NCBI GenBank assembly: GCA_021324915.1
Contig: JAJPIC010000017.1
Span: forward strand, 1-64,000
DNA: 64,000 nucleotides
Direction of reading: 5' to 3'
Source of the DNA: Beijerinckiaceae bacterium
Lineage (GTDB): Bacteria; Pseudomonadota; Alphaproteobacteria; Rhizobiales; Beijerinckiaceae
Under the pieces are notes generated by a model that worked only from the letters and a program-made list of their open reading frames with translations, was not told the origin of the DNA and ran no database searches. Below, piece by piece: positions 33,362 to 41,925 of this stretch (positions are counted from its first letter, which is position 1; each line of letters begins with the position of its first letter). The position numbers were made by a program, and so were the translations under genes.

Positions 33362-33856
33362 ATGTTCAGTGTCAGGCAAATGACAAAAAAGGACCGTCCC
33401 GCCTGGGCGCGTATGCGGGCCGCGCTCTGGCCCGAGGAAAGCGCCGAGACGCATGCTGCAACAATCGATCAGCTCCTCGCGAGCGCGGCTGCCTGGAGCT
33501 TCATCGCCGAAAGCGAGACGCGCGCGCTCGGCTTCGCCGAGCTTGCTTTACGCGAATATGCCAACGGCTGCGAAAGCCAGCCGGTGCCCTTTCTCGAGGG
33601 CATTTTCGTCGAGGCCGCATTCCGGAGGCAAGGTATCGGCGCTCTGCTGATCGCAGAGATCGAGAGGTTTTGTCTCGCACGGGGCTGGCGGGAAATCGGC
33701 TCCGATACTCAAATCGACAATCTCGGTTCGCAGGCCGCGCATCGCGGTTGGGGATTCTGCGAGACCGAACGCGTCGTCTATTTCCGCAAGATTTTGAGCC
33801 TGCTCGAGACCGGCGAGCCGCTCGAGCAGACGCGCCACTGGCCGAACGATTCGTGA
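33362..33856 (+). CDS. AAC(6')-type N-acetyltransferase (GNAT)
   Basis: A 164-residue GNAT protein with the pattern of aminoglycoside 6'-N-acetyltransferases: VRQMTKKDRPAWARMRAALW with PEES, ALGFAELALREYANGCES, PFLEGIFVEAAFRRQGIGAL (acetyl-CoA loop R-R-Q-G-I-G) and SDTQIDNLGSQAAHRGWGFC, then ETERVVYFRK. The enzyme would acetylate the 6'-amino group of aminoglycosides with acetyl-CoA; as a chromosomal gene it may have another natural substrate. It is convergent with the next gene; the two stops touch with no intergenic base. Confidence 0.85.
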   Translation: MFSVRQMTKKDRPAWARMRAALWPEESAETHAATIDQLLASAAAWSFIAESETRALGFAELALREYANGCESQPVPFLEGIFVEAAFRRQGIGALLIAEIERFCLARGWREIGSDTQIDNLGSQAAHRGWGFCETERVVYFRKILSLLETGEPLEQTRHWPNDS

Positions 33857-35038
33857 TCAATAGTCCGGCAATGCGAGCCGATCGAGCAAGCTGGGACCCA
33901 ATACCAGTTTCGCGAGCCCCGGAATGCCGAAAAGCTTCGTTACCTGATTACGCAAGAGCAGGCCCAATCGCGTTCTTGGTGCGAACGAGCGCGCGAACCG
34001 CTCGGCACCTTTCTGCTTCTCCGCAATGAAAGCGCGCAGCCTATCTTCGTAACGGGCGAAGCCGCGCGCATATTCCTCGCCACACGAGGCGAGTTCGCCC
34101 GCGAGCACATAAGCTGACAGCATCGCAAGCGCCGATCCCTGGCCCGCGAGAAGCGAGGGGCAGAAAGCGGCATCGCCGACCAGCGCAACACGGCCTGCGG
34201 ACCAAGCCGGCAGGCGGATTTGACTGACCGGATCGAAATAGAATTCTTCACAAGCATCGAGCGCGGCAAGTATTTGCGGGCACTCCCATCCCGCTCCGGC
34301 GAAAGCAGTGCGCAGCGCGCGTTTTTGCGCAGAGACGTCGTGCAGGTCCAAAGCCGCATCTGCTGCGAACACGAACAGAAAGACCGTGCGGTCGTCGCGC
34401 ATCGCAAAGCGTGCGACCTGTCTGCCAGGCGTGCCGTAAGAAACATAAACGTCCTCGTCGCGCGGCCGATAGGCTTTGACCTCGAAAGCAGCCGCGGCAT
34501 AACCGAGGAAGGTTTCGAACTTCCGTTCGGGCCCGAAGCAAGCTGCACGAACGGCCGAATGCAAACCATCGGCGCCGATGACGAGAGCGAACCTCCGCTC
34601 CGCGCCGCTCGCGAAACGCACATCGGCCCCGCTCTCGCGCTGGTCGATCGCGGTGATCCAATCGCCGAAGACGATCTCGCAGCGCCCGTCGATCTTGCCG
34701 TAGATGAGCCTGGCGAGATCGCTGCGCGGAAGGCTCACATAACGTCCCTGCGTCAAGGAGCGAAACACGTCGATCCCGAAGCCGCCGACGCGCCGGTTAC
34801 GCGAGTCGACGAACCGGAGTTCGCGCACCTGATAGCCGCACGCCCGCAGATCCGGCAGCAGACCCATCCGCTCGGCAATGTCATAGCCGAGCCCCCAGAA
34901 GTCGATGACATAGCCGCCGCTGCGCGGGCGGGATGCGCGCTCGATCAATGTCGGGCGAAAGCCATGCTGCAAGAGCCAATAGGCGAGCGTAGGTCCGGCT
35001 ATACCGAGGCCGGAGATGAGCACGGATGCGTCACGCAT
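33857..35038 (-). CDS. FAD-dependent monooxygenase (PHBH/TetX-like)
   Basis: A 393-residue group A flavoprotein monooxygenase. FAD fold: ASVLISGLGIAGPTLAYWLL (residues 4-23); RSDLARLIYGKID and LVIGADGLHSAVR are the second FAD/NADPH motif; AGRVALVGDAAFCPSLLAGQ is the G-D motif binding the FAD ribityl chain, followed by GSALAMLSAYVLAGEL. Such enzymes hydroxylate aromatic or polyketide-like compounds, including tetracyclines; the substrate is not predictable here. It is expressed convergently with the acetyltransferase. Confidence 0.88.
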   Translation of the reverse strand: MRDASVLISGLGIAGPTLAYWLLQHGFRPTLIERASRPRSGGYVIDFWGLGYDIAERMGLLPDLRACGYQVRELRFVDSRNRRVGGFGIDVFRSLTQGRYVSLPRSDLARLIYGKIDGRCEIVFGDWITAIDQRESGADVRFASGAERRFALVIGADGLHSAVRAACFGPERKFETFLGYAAAAFEVKAYRPRDEDVYVSYGTPGRQVARFAMRDDRTVFLFVFAADAALDLHDVSAQKRALRTAFAGAGWECPQILAALDACEEFYFDPVSQIRLPAWSAGRVALVGDAAFCPSLLAGQGSALAMLSAYVLAGELASCGEEYARGFARYEDRLRAFIAEKQKGAERFARSFAPRTRLGLLLRNQVTKLFGIPGLAKLVLGPSLLDRLALPDY

Positions 35039-35114
35039 GGCGCCATCTCGAGGAATTTCGCGCCATTGTTATGGCGTCACAGTCGTGGGATTGCAGTATG
35101 GCCTCGCGGTTTGC

Positions 35115-35840
35115 CTACATGGGCTCTTTCACGCCGGCCTCCAGAAGTGCCCAGTTCACCGGATAGCTGGTCAAAAAGCCGCAGATCATCGCAATCTGCA
35201 TGATGAGCCAAAACTCCGGCGTATCGACCTCCGCCTTGCCGCCGAAGCTTCGACCGAACCAGATGAATTGAGCGAAGGCCATGAAGCCGTACATGCCGAT
35301 CTGCCAAGCCGTGATCGAGGCGAAATCGGCTTTCAGCGCCTCGCGGATCCCCTGCCCGACCGAGAGCTGCCGCATCGGCTTGATCGTGAAATACTGAAAG
35401 GCAATGCCGAGGCCGAAGGCGAGAAGATAATCGAGCACCCAGACCGCGAACATTTTCTCGGCGAAAATGCTCTTCCATCCAAAGGCAATGGCGAGCACCG
35501 GCATCAAGAACGCGAGCCATTCGGCGATAATGTCGCCGAGCGTGCAGCCGGCGCCGCAATGGCTTGCGCCTTTCGCCACCAGGACAGGAAAAGCCTGCGT
35601 CGGCGCATGATGCCCGTGCCCCTTGCCGGCAGACGGGCTTTTCGCCTCGCGGCCGTAGGCGAAGTAGAAGGCAAGCCAGATGAGGCTGCCGAAGAGCGCG
35701 CAAAGCGGCCAGACGAGATTCATGATCCACATCTTCTGCGGACGCGCGATTTCGTCGAGGATGATCAGGGCCGCGCAGGCTAGTGCGATCGCCAGCGAAG
35801 CCAGCGCGAGCGCGTGAAACCAATACGGGAACTGCGCCAT
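35115..35840 (-). CDS. DUF4396 membrane protein
   Basis: A 241-residue membrane protein with two N-terminal helices (ALALASLAIALACAALIILD; MWIMNLVWPLCALFGSLIWL), a short His-rich loop (GKGHGHHAPTQAF), then KGASHCGAGCTLGDIIAEWL and four more helices typical of DUF4396. The H-C-G-A-G-C-T-L-G-D motif is the family hallmark and suggests metal binding (inference). Function is unknown. GGAG lies 4 bases before the ATG. The ArsB-like gene upstream is on the same strand, 40 bases away, so they may be cotranscribed. Confidence 0.85.
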   Translation of the reverse strand: MAQFPYWFHALALASLAIALACAALIILDEIARPQKMWIMNLVWPLCALFGSLIWLAFYFAYGREAKSPSAGKGHGHHAPTQAFPVLVAKGASHCGAGCTLGDIIAEWLAFLMPVLAIAFGWKSIFAEKMFAVWVLDYLLAFGLGIAFQYFTIKPMRQLSVGQGIREALKADFASITAWQIGMYGFMAFAQFIWFGRSFGGKAEVDTPEFWLIMQIAMICGFLTSYPVNWALLEAGVKEPM

Positions 35841-35880
35841 TTTTCTCCGCAGCGGAAGGCCGCCCGGATTTCCGGGAGAC

Positions 35881-37128
35881 TCACCAGGGTTGAAGGAGCA
35901 AAGCGGTCAGGGAAAGAACTAATGCCGGCGGCATGGTCAGAATTCCAAGCTTCAGGAAATCCCAAGCGCTCATTTTCTCACCTTCTCGCCGGAGCGCAAT
36001 GAGCCAGAGGATTGTGGCGAGCGAACCGGTAACCGAGAGATTGGGCCCGAGATCGACGCCGATCAGCACCGATCCGGCAATCGGGCTCGGCGCATGCGCA
36101 GCCGCCAGGCTCGACCCGGCGACGAGCGCGGCGGGCAGATTGTTCATCAGGTTTGAAGCCAAGCCCACCAGCGCGCCGGCGCCCGCGCCCGTCCAGACGA
36201 CCGATATCGCCGCGGCCAGTTGAAAAACATGCGCGAGCGCATCGATCACGCCGACCTTGATCAATGCCTCGACCAGGACGAAGAGACCCGCAACGAGCGG
36301 GAGGATGCTCCAGGAAATACCGGCAACGAGCGGCCAAGGCGATTGGCGGTTGAGCAGGAGCACGAGGGCGGCGGTCGCAAATCCGGCGCAGAAGGTCGGC
36401 AGCCCAAGATTTGCGCCGCGAGCCGAAGCCGCGAGGAGAACAATTCCCGTCGCGCAGATGCCGAGCCCGGCCAAAAGGCCGCCGCGGCTGAGCGACGCGG
36501 CCGAGGGCATCTCACGCAACGATGCCGCGATGGCACCGGCGAGCCGCCAACGCAAAATGCCGAAGGTGAGCATGATCGCGAAGAGCGACGGCAAGGCGAA
36601 TCGTGCGAGCCAGACGCCGAGCGGCGGCATTCCATGCCCGAAGACGACGAGATTGGCCGGATTGGAAATCGGCAGAACAAAGCTCGCCGCATTGGCGACG
36701 AATGCGCAGATCAAGAGATAAGGCAAAGGTTTTGCGCCCGCCGCTTTTGCCGCAGCATAGACGGCCGGCGTCAAGACCACCGCCGTTGCATCATTCGAAA
36801 GAAAAACCGTGACGAGGACGCCGACGCCGTAAATCAGCGAGAAAAGCCGTCGCCCGGAGCCTCGCGCATGGCGGACGGCGAATGTGGCGAGCCAATCGAA
36901 GAGGCCTTCCTGCCGGGCGAGGTCGGCAAGAAGCATCATGCCGGCGAGGAAGAGATAGACATCGGTTCCCTTGAGCACCCCGCTCCAGGCCTCGCCGACC
37001 GGCAGGAGACCTAGGGCAACCAGCAGGACCGCGCCTGCGACCGCCCAAACCGCCTCCGGCAAATTGAACGGGCGGATGATGACGCCGCCCGTTGCCAGCA
37101 GAGCAATCGCAAGTGTCGCCGCCGTCAC
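35881..37128 (-). CDS. ArsB/NhaD-type ion transporter (arsenite efflux-like)
   Basis: A 415-residue membrane protein with about 11-12 helices. ArsB/CitM superfamily marks: VFLSNDATAVVLTPAVYAAA and VLPISNPANLVVFGHGMPPL in the first half, and SNLMNNLPAALVAG with GVDLGPNLSVTGSLATILWL in the second, showing the inverted-repeat architecture. A GTG start at 37128 with GAGGAAAG is chosen; the frame is open upstream but without membrane sequence. Arsenite or antimonite export is the usual role. No arsR or arsC lies in the window, so substrate is uncertain. Confidence 0.85.
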   Translation of the reverse strand: MTAATLAIALLATGGVIIRPFNLPEAVWAVAGAVLLVALGLLPVGEAWSGVLKGTDVYLFLAGMMLLADLARQEGLFDWLATFAVRHARGSGRRLFSLIYGVGVLVTVFLSNDATAVVLTPAVYAAAKAAGAKPLPYLLICAFVANAASFVLPISNPANLVVFGHGMPPLGVWLARFALPSLFAIMLTFGILRWRLAGAIAASLREMPSAASLSRGGLLAGLGICATGIVLLAASARGANLGLPTFCAGFATAALVLLLNRQSPWPLVAGISWSILPLVAGLFVLVEALIKVGVIDALAHVFQLAAAISVVWTGAGAGALVGLASNLMNNLPAALVAGSSLAAAHAPSPIAGSVLIGVDLGPNLSVTGSLATILWLIALRREGEKMSAWDFLKLGILTMPPALVLSLTALLLQPW

Positions 37129-37240
37129 GCTTTCCTCACGCCGATTTTCGCCGCAGCATCTAACCTGCCGCGGCACCGCCAGTAAACATTGGCGCTGCCC
37201 GCTCAAGCCGAAGGCCGCGCGGGCAAATCAAGAGGACCAA

Positions 37241-37657
37241 ATGCCCGATCCTTTCAACCTCACACGTTTCATCGACGCGCAGGCGCCGGTTTATGCGCGG
37301 GTTGTCGGAGAATTGCGCAGCGGCCGAAAGACGAGCCATTGGATGTGGTTCATCTTCCCGCAAATCGCGGGCCTTGGGTTCAGCGCGGCGGCACAGAAAT
37401 ACGCCATTTCCTCACTCAGCGAAGCTGAGGCCTATTTGGCGCATGACGTGCTCGGCCCGCGGCTGCGCGAATGCACGGACCTCGTCAATCGCATCGAAGG
37501 CAAAAGCGCGCGCGAAATTTTCGGCGCGCCGGACGATCTGAAATTCCGTTCTTCAATGACGCTCTTTGCCGAAGCAGCACCCGAGGAGCCCCTCTTTCGC
37601 GAGGCGCTGCGCAAATATTATGGCGCGCCCGATCCTCTCACGCTGGAGAAGCTCTGA
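37241..37657 (+). CDS. DUF1810 family protein
   Basis: A 138-residue cytoplasmic protein matching DUF1810: FNLTRFIDAQAPVYARVVGE, LRSGRKTSHWMWFIFPQIAG, LGFSAAAQKYAISSLSEAEA and GAPDDLKFRSSMTLFAEAAP, ending HRE-less with YYGAPDPLTLEKL. The W-M-W-F-[IV]-F-P-Q motif is the hallmark. The family is helical and uncharacterised, with proposals linking it to ADP-ribose or nucleotide chemistry that I cannot confirm. ATG at 37241 follows AGAGGA. It is monocistronic and divergent from the transporter. Confidence 0.9.
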   Translation: MPDPFNLTRFIDAQAPVYARVVGELRSGRKTSHWMWFIFPQIAGLGFSAAAQKYAISSLSEAEAYLAHDVLGPRLRECTDLVNRIEGKSAREIFGAPDDLKFRSSMTLFAEAAPEEPLFREALRKYYGAPDPLTLEKL

Positions 37658-37660
37658 TAC

Positions 37661-37741
37661 CTCGCGAGCGAAGCGACCCAATCCCAGAGGGCTCTACATG
37701 CGGCCCTGGATCGCTTCTTGCTACGTTTGCGCCGATGACGC
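37661..37741. repeat. dispersed intergenic repeat, copy B
   Basis: CTCGCGAGCGAAGCGACCCA at the left, then CCCTGGATCGCTTCTTGCTA and GCCGATGACG at the right: a diverged member of the element at 18971 and 54980. It separates the DUF1810 gene from the convergent M3 peptidase. Confidence 0.6.
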
Positions 37742-37745
37742 GCCG

Positions 37746-39800
37746 TTACGCCACCACCAGCCCACGTTTGCGCAACAAGGCCTCGGGCGAGGGAGATTTC
37801 CCGCGAAAAGCGAGATAGGCCTCTTCCGGATCGGAGCGATTTCCCGCCGCATAAACATGCGCGCGCAGCCGCTGCGCAAGGGCGGGATCGAAAATATCGC
37901 CCGCCTCTTTGAAAGCGGCAAACCCGTCCGCGTCGAGCACTTCCGACCAGAGATAGGAATAATAGCCCGCCGAATAGGAATCCCCGGCGAAGACGTGGAG
38001 AAAATGCGGCAGCCGGTGACGCATGGCAACGGCCTGCGGCATGCCGAGCTCGGCGAGGACCTCACGTTCGAAAGCGGCGATGTCGGATGCCTCCGCGCAC
38101 TGATGAATGGCGAGATCGACGAGCGCCGACGCCGTATATTCGACCGTAGCGAAACCTTGATTGAAACGGCGCGCCGCCGCGAGCTTCTCGATGAGCGCCT
38201 CGGGCATTTCCTCGCCTGTTTCGTGGTGGCGCGCGAAGCGGCGCAGAACCTCTTTCTCTTCGAGCCAATGTTCATAGAGCTGCGAAGGGAATTCGACGAA
38301 ATCGCGCAATACATTCGTGCCGGCGAGCGAGGGATAGGTTACGTCCGATAGGAGCCCGTGCAGCGCGTGGCCGAATTCATGGAACAAAGTGCGGGCATCC
38401 TCGAAGCTCAAGAGGCAGGCTTCGCCGGGTGCCGGCTTGATGAAATTCATGACATTGACGATGATCGGCCGAATGTCGCCGTCGAGCTTCTCTTGATCAC
38501 GATAGGCGCCCATCCAGGCGCCGCCGTGTTTCGCGGGCCGCGCATAATAATCGCCGATGAAGAGGCCGACCTCCTGCCCGTCCGACCCCGTAACGACCCA
38601 AGCGCGCGCGTCCTCGTGATAGAGCGGAATATCGAAACGCTCGGTGAACTTGAGACCGAAGAGCTTATGGGCGACGAAGAAAGCCGCCTCGATCATCCGG
38701 TCGAGCGCGAGATAGGGCTTCAGCGCTGAATCGTTGAAGGCGAACTCGGCCTCGCGATGCCTCTCGGCGAAATAGCGCCAGTCCCAAGGTGCCAAAGTGA
38801 AATTGCCGTCCTCGCTCGCCGCAAGCGCCTGCAAAGCCGCTTCTTCGCGCAGCGCCGCCTCGCGCGCAAGCTCCCAGACCCGCTGGAGGAGCTGCTGCGC
38901 GCCCGCCGGCGTCTTCGCCATCGTATCGGCGAGACGAAAATGCGCGAACGTCTCAAACCCTAGAATGCGCGCCTGCTCGGCGCGCAGCGCAATCATCTCT
39001 GCCGCAATGGCGCGATTATCCGTCGCCCCGCCGTTTTCGCCGCGCGCGACAAAGGCGCGAAAGATCTTTTCGCGCAGGTCTCGCCGCTCCGACATCTGCA
39101 AGAAAGGCTCAAAGCTCGAGCGCGAAAGGGTAACGGCATATTTGCCTTTGAACCCGCGCCGCTCCGCCTCGGCCGCCGCTGCGCGACGGAACCAACCGGG
39201 CAATCCAGCCAGCTCGTCCTCGGATTCAAGCACCAGGGCGAAAGCGTTCTCGTCGGCCAGCACGTTTTGCGAGAATTGCGTACCGAGGCTCGCAAGGCGC
39301 TCGCCGATTTCCGCAAGCCGCGCTTTTGCCTTTTCATCGAGCCCCGCGCCGGCACGGCGAAAGGCGAGATAATGGCGCTCGAGCACGCGCGCCTGCTCGG
39401 GATCGAGACCGAGCGTCTCGCGGCGCTCGTAGAGGGAATAGATTCGGCTAAAGAGCGCTGCGTTGAGATGAATCTCGGCTTCGTGCCTCGCGAAAAGCGG
39501 CGAGACTTCGCGCTCGATCGCCTCGATCTCGTCATTCGTGTCGGCGCCGGCCAGATTGAAAAAGAGGGAGGATATCCGCTCGAGCCGGCCGCCGGCGCGC
39601 TCCAAGGCGGCAATCGTGTTCTCGAACGTCGGCGGCTCCGGACAGCCGGAAATGGCGGCAATCTCCGCTTTGTGTTCGGCGAAAGCCTGATCGAAAGCGG
39701 GACGAAAATGCTCGGGCTTTATGTCGGCAAAGGGCGGAACGCCGAACGGGCCGGTCCAGGCTTCGAGCAGCGGGTTGGGCTGATGCGCGATCTCGTTCAA
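37746..39800 (-). CDS. M3 family oligopeptidase (PrlC/Dcp type)
   Basis: A 684-residue zinc metallopeptidase. The zinc site is HEFGH at residues 474-478 (within ARTLFHEFGHALHGLLSD), with the third ligand region VEFPSQLYEHWLEEKEVLRR and the substrate-binding VEYTASALVDLAIHQ following. The N terminus (NPLLEAWTGPFGVPPFADIK) is typical of oligopeptidase A/Dcp. It degrades short peptides in the cytoplasm; there is no signal peptide. The best start is TTG at 39800 with GGAAG upstream; no ATG precedes the conserved N terminus. Confidence 0.93.
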   Translation of the reverse strand: MNEIAHQPNPLLEAWTGPFGVPPFADIKPEHFRPAFDQAFAEHKAEIAAISGCPEPPTFENTIAALERAGGRLERISSLFFNLAGADTNDEIEAIEREVSPLFARHEAEIHLNAALFSRIYSLYERRETLGLDPEQARVLERHYLAFRRAGAGLDEKAKARLAEIGERLASLGTQFSQNVLADENAFALVLESEDELAGLPGWFRRAAAAEAERRGFKGKYAVTLSRSSFEPFLQMSERRDLREKIFRAFVARGENGGATDNRAIAAEMIALRAEQARILGFETFAHFRLADTMAKTPAGAQQLLQRVWELAREAALREEAALQALAASEDGNFTLAPWDWRYFAERHREAEFAFNDSALKPYLALDRMIEAAFFVAHKLFGLKFTERFDIPLYHEDARAWVVTGSDGQEVGLFIGDYYARPAKHGGAWMGAYRDQEKLDGDIRPIIVNVMNFIKPAPGEACLLSFEDARTLFHEFGHALHGLLSDVTYPSLAGTNVLRDFVEFPSQLYEHWLEEKEVLRRFARHHETGEEMPEALIEKLAAARRFNQGFATVEYTASALVDLAIHQCAEASDIAAFEREVLAELGMPQAVAMRHRLPHFLHVFAGDSYSAGYYSYLWSEVLDADGFAAFKEAGDIFDPALAQRLRAHVYAAGNRSDPEEAYLAFRGKSPSPEALLRKRGLVVA

Positions 39801-39839
39801 GGGAATTCTTCCGGTTGCAGGCGGGTATATAGGCGCGCC

Positions 39840-40808
39840 TTATTTCGCCGTCAGCACCGTGCGGCATTCGGCCGGCAGATCGTTGAGCGTCAAGGCGGGC
39901 CTGGGTTTGGCCGGCGCGAGGCTCGGGTGCGGATGCAGGACTTGCTCGGAAAACCAGTAGGCGAGATCGTTCTTGCTGCAGCCGTCTCCCGGCGCCACTG
40001 GTTCTTGCGGTTCGCACAGAGGCTGATCCTTCGGACAGCGCAGCCGGACGTGGAAATGGTAATTGTGCCCATAGAACGGGCGCACTTTCGCAAGCCAGGA
40101 GCGCTCGCCGCGCGCCTCCCGGCAGAGCGCCTTTTTGATCGCCGCGTTGACGAAAATCCGCTGCACTTCCGGATCCTCCGCCGCCGCTTTGATGACGGCG
40201 ACGTCATCCTGGGTCCACACCTTGGGATCGACATCGAGCCCGTCCGGCCGCACGACATTGGTCGAGAGCATTTCCTCCCGCTCTTCGCGAGTGAGCGAGC
40301 GGCTCGGCATGGGTTTCAGCCAAATATCGACATCGAGCCCGATCTGATGGGAGGCATGACCGGTCAGCATCGGTCCGCCGCGCGGCTGCGACATGTCGCC
40401 GACGAGAATGCCGGGCCAATTGCTCACCTTCGGCACCTTCTTGGCGAAACGTTCGAGAAAGGCGATCAGCTGCGGGGTGCCCCAAAAGCGATTTCGCGAG
40501 AGGCGCATCACTTGCCAGTCCGGACCATCGACAGGCAGAGCGACGGCACCCGCCAGACACCCGCGCGCGTAAAAGCCGATCGTGCGGGTCGCCACCGGAT
40601 CCGGAGTCGCGACGCGGCCGAACAGCGCTTTTGCCGGAGTCGTCGGACTGTTGGGATGGGCGAGCGGCGGCAAGGGTTCGGGGTCGAGCGTACCCAATTG
40701 CTGGGCGTCGGCGCCAAGCCCTAACAGCGCAAGTGCGGCCGCGCCGATCAGCAGCGCGACCCAACGGTATTTGGCGATCGCAATTTTCGAATCGATCGTC
40801 CGCAGCAT
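39840..40808 (-). CDS. mepA: penicillin-insensitive murein endopeptidase MepA
   Basis: A 322-residue exported LAS-family (M74) peptidase. An N-terminal hydrophobic segment (RWVALLIGAAALALLGLG) serves as signal. Zinc and catalytic motifs: GHASHQIGLDVDIW (H-x6-D) and FYGHNYHFHVRLRCP (H-x-H), with the Cys pairs typical of MepA (RGCLAG; LCEPQEP; GDGCSK). It cuts D-Ala-meso-DAP cross-links in periplasmic peptidoglycan, consistent with the nearby L,D-transpeptidase. ATG at 40808 is preferred to the adjacent GTG at 40811. Confidence 0.93.
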   Translation of the reverse strand: MLRTIDSKIAIAKYRWVALLIGAAALALLGLGADAQQLGTLDPEPLPPLAHPNSPTTPAKALFGRVATPDPVATRTIGFYARGCLAGAVALPVDGPDWQVMRLSRNRFWGTPQLIAFLERFAKKVPKVSNWPGILVGDMSQPRGGPMLTGHASHQIGLDVDIWLKPMPSRSLTREEREEMLSTNVVRPDGLDVDPKVWTQDDVAVIKAAAEDPEVQRIFVNAAIKKALCREARGERSWLAKVRPFYGHNYHFHVRLRCPKDQPLCEPQEPVAPGDGCSKNDLAYWFSEQVLHPHPSLAPAKPRPALTLNDLPAECRTVLTAK

Positions 40809-40963
40809 CACGGATCATTTACCTCTCATCGACCATGAATGCACGTGAGCCGCCCGCCCAGTCCACAATCTTGCCTCACATAGCCGGGCTAGATAGGCTT
40901 ACTTAAACTTTGCCGTTGATGCTTTCTTCCAAATAGATTTTCACCGGCGCGTGCGGGGTTGCG

Positions 40964-41506
40964 ATGCGTAATCTTCTCGGCTCCTTGGTCTTGCTGTGCG
41001 GATTTTTTTGGCTCGCGCCGGCGCAAGCCACCGTTCACATCGACGTCGACCTCTCGACCCAGACCATGCATGTCGAGTCCGCGCAGGGCAGCTACGATTG
41101 GCCAGTCTCGACGGCACGCGCCGGCTATTTCACGCCACGCGGCACCTTCCGGCCTGAAAGCCTGCAACGAACGCATTTCTCCCGTAAATATGACGATTCC
41201 CCGATGCCGAACTCGATTTTTTTCGACGGCGGCTTTGCAATCCACGGGACTTACGAGACGGCTGCGCTCGGACGCCCGGCTTCGCATGGCTGCGTCAGGC
41301 TCGCGCCGGAAAATGCCGCCCTTCTCTTCCAGATGGTGAAGCAAGAAGGTGCGGTGATCACAATCACCGGCACTCCGCCGGTCTACGCCGCCGTCCATCG
41401 TCGCCATGCGCCGGGCTATGGCTATCCCGACTCCGATTACGCGCCGGCTTATTATAATTCGGCTCCCGGCTTCTACCCTGCCTACCCGGGCATGGGAACC
41501 TGGTAG
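40964..41506 (+). CDS. L,D-transpeptidase (YkuD domain)
   Basis: A 180-residue exported protein. Signal peptide residues 1-22 (LLGSLVLLCGFFWLAPAQA). YkuD domain ~24-145: SARAGYFTPRGTF in two parts around T50, FAIHGTYETAALGRPASHGC with Cys110, then VRLAPENAALLF. It should form 3-3 peptidoglycan cross-links or attach proteins to peptidoglycan. The C-terminal 40 residues are Tyr/Pro-rich (PGYGYPDSDYAPAYYN). It is divergent from mepA, placing two cell-wall enzymes together. Confidence 0.92.
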   Translation: MRNLLGSLVLLCGFFWLAPAQATVHIDVDLSTQTMHVESAQGSYDWPVSTARAGYFTPRGTFRPESLQRTHFSRKYDDSPMPNSIFFDGGFAIHGTYETAALGRPASHGCVRLAPENAALLFQMVKQEGAVITITGTPPVYAAVHRRHAPGYGYPDSDYAPAYYNSAPGFYPAYPGMGTW

Positions 41507-41523
41507 ATCGGGCTCGCCGCTGT

Positions 41524-41925
41524 TCAGCTCAAAAGATCGATGAGCGGCGGAATGAGCGGCGCATCGGCCGGCGGCATCGGATAATCGCGCAAGTCCCGCG
41601 CTCTCACCCATTTGAGCGCCTGCGCCTCGGTGGCGCGAACGAACCCGCGCCAGCGCCGGCAGACATAGAGCGGCATCAGCAGGTGGAAATCGGGATAGGT
41701 GTGGCTCGCAAAGGTGAGCGGCGCCAGACACGCTTCTTCGACCTCGATGCCGAGCTCTTCGGCAAGTTCGCGGATCAGCGCTCTCTCGGGCGTCTCGCCC
41801 GGATCGACCTTGCCGCCCGGAAATTCCCATAGGCCCGCAAGCGCCTTCCCTGGCGGACGCTGAGCGATCAGCACGCGCCCATCGGAATCGAAGAGCGCTG
41901 CCGCGACGACGAGGACGAGCTTCAT
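41524..41925 (-). CDS. mutT: MutT-type Nudix hydrolase (8-oxo-dGTP diphosphatase)
   Basis: A 133-residue Nudix protein. The Nudix box is complete: GGKVDPGETPERALIRELAE then ELGI (G-x5-E-x7-R-E-x2-E-E-x-G). LIAQRPPGKALAGLWEFPGG and the Tyr/Phe residues after the box match MutT, which removes 8-oxo-dGTP from the nucleotide pool. Its ATG overlaps the HAD gene stop by 4 bases, so it is the last gene of a five-gene minus-strand unit starting at 45021. Confidence 0.88.
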   Translation of the reverse strand: MKLVLVVAAALFDSDGRVLIAQRPPGKALAGLWEFPGGKVDPGETPERALIRELAEELGIEVEEACLAPLTFASHTYPDFHLLMPLYVCRRWRGFVRATEAQALKWVRARDLRDYPMPPADAPLIPPLIDLLS

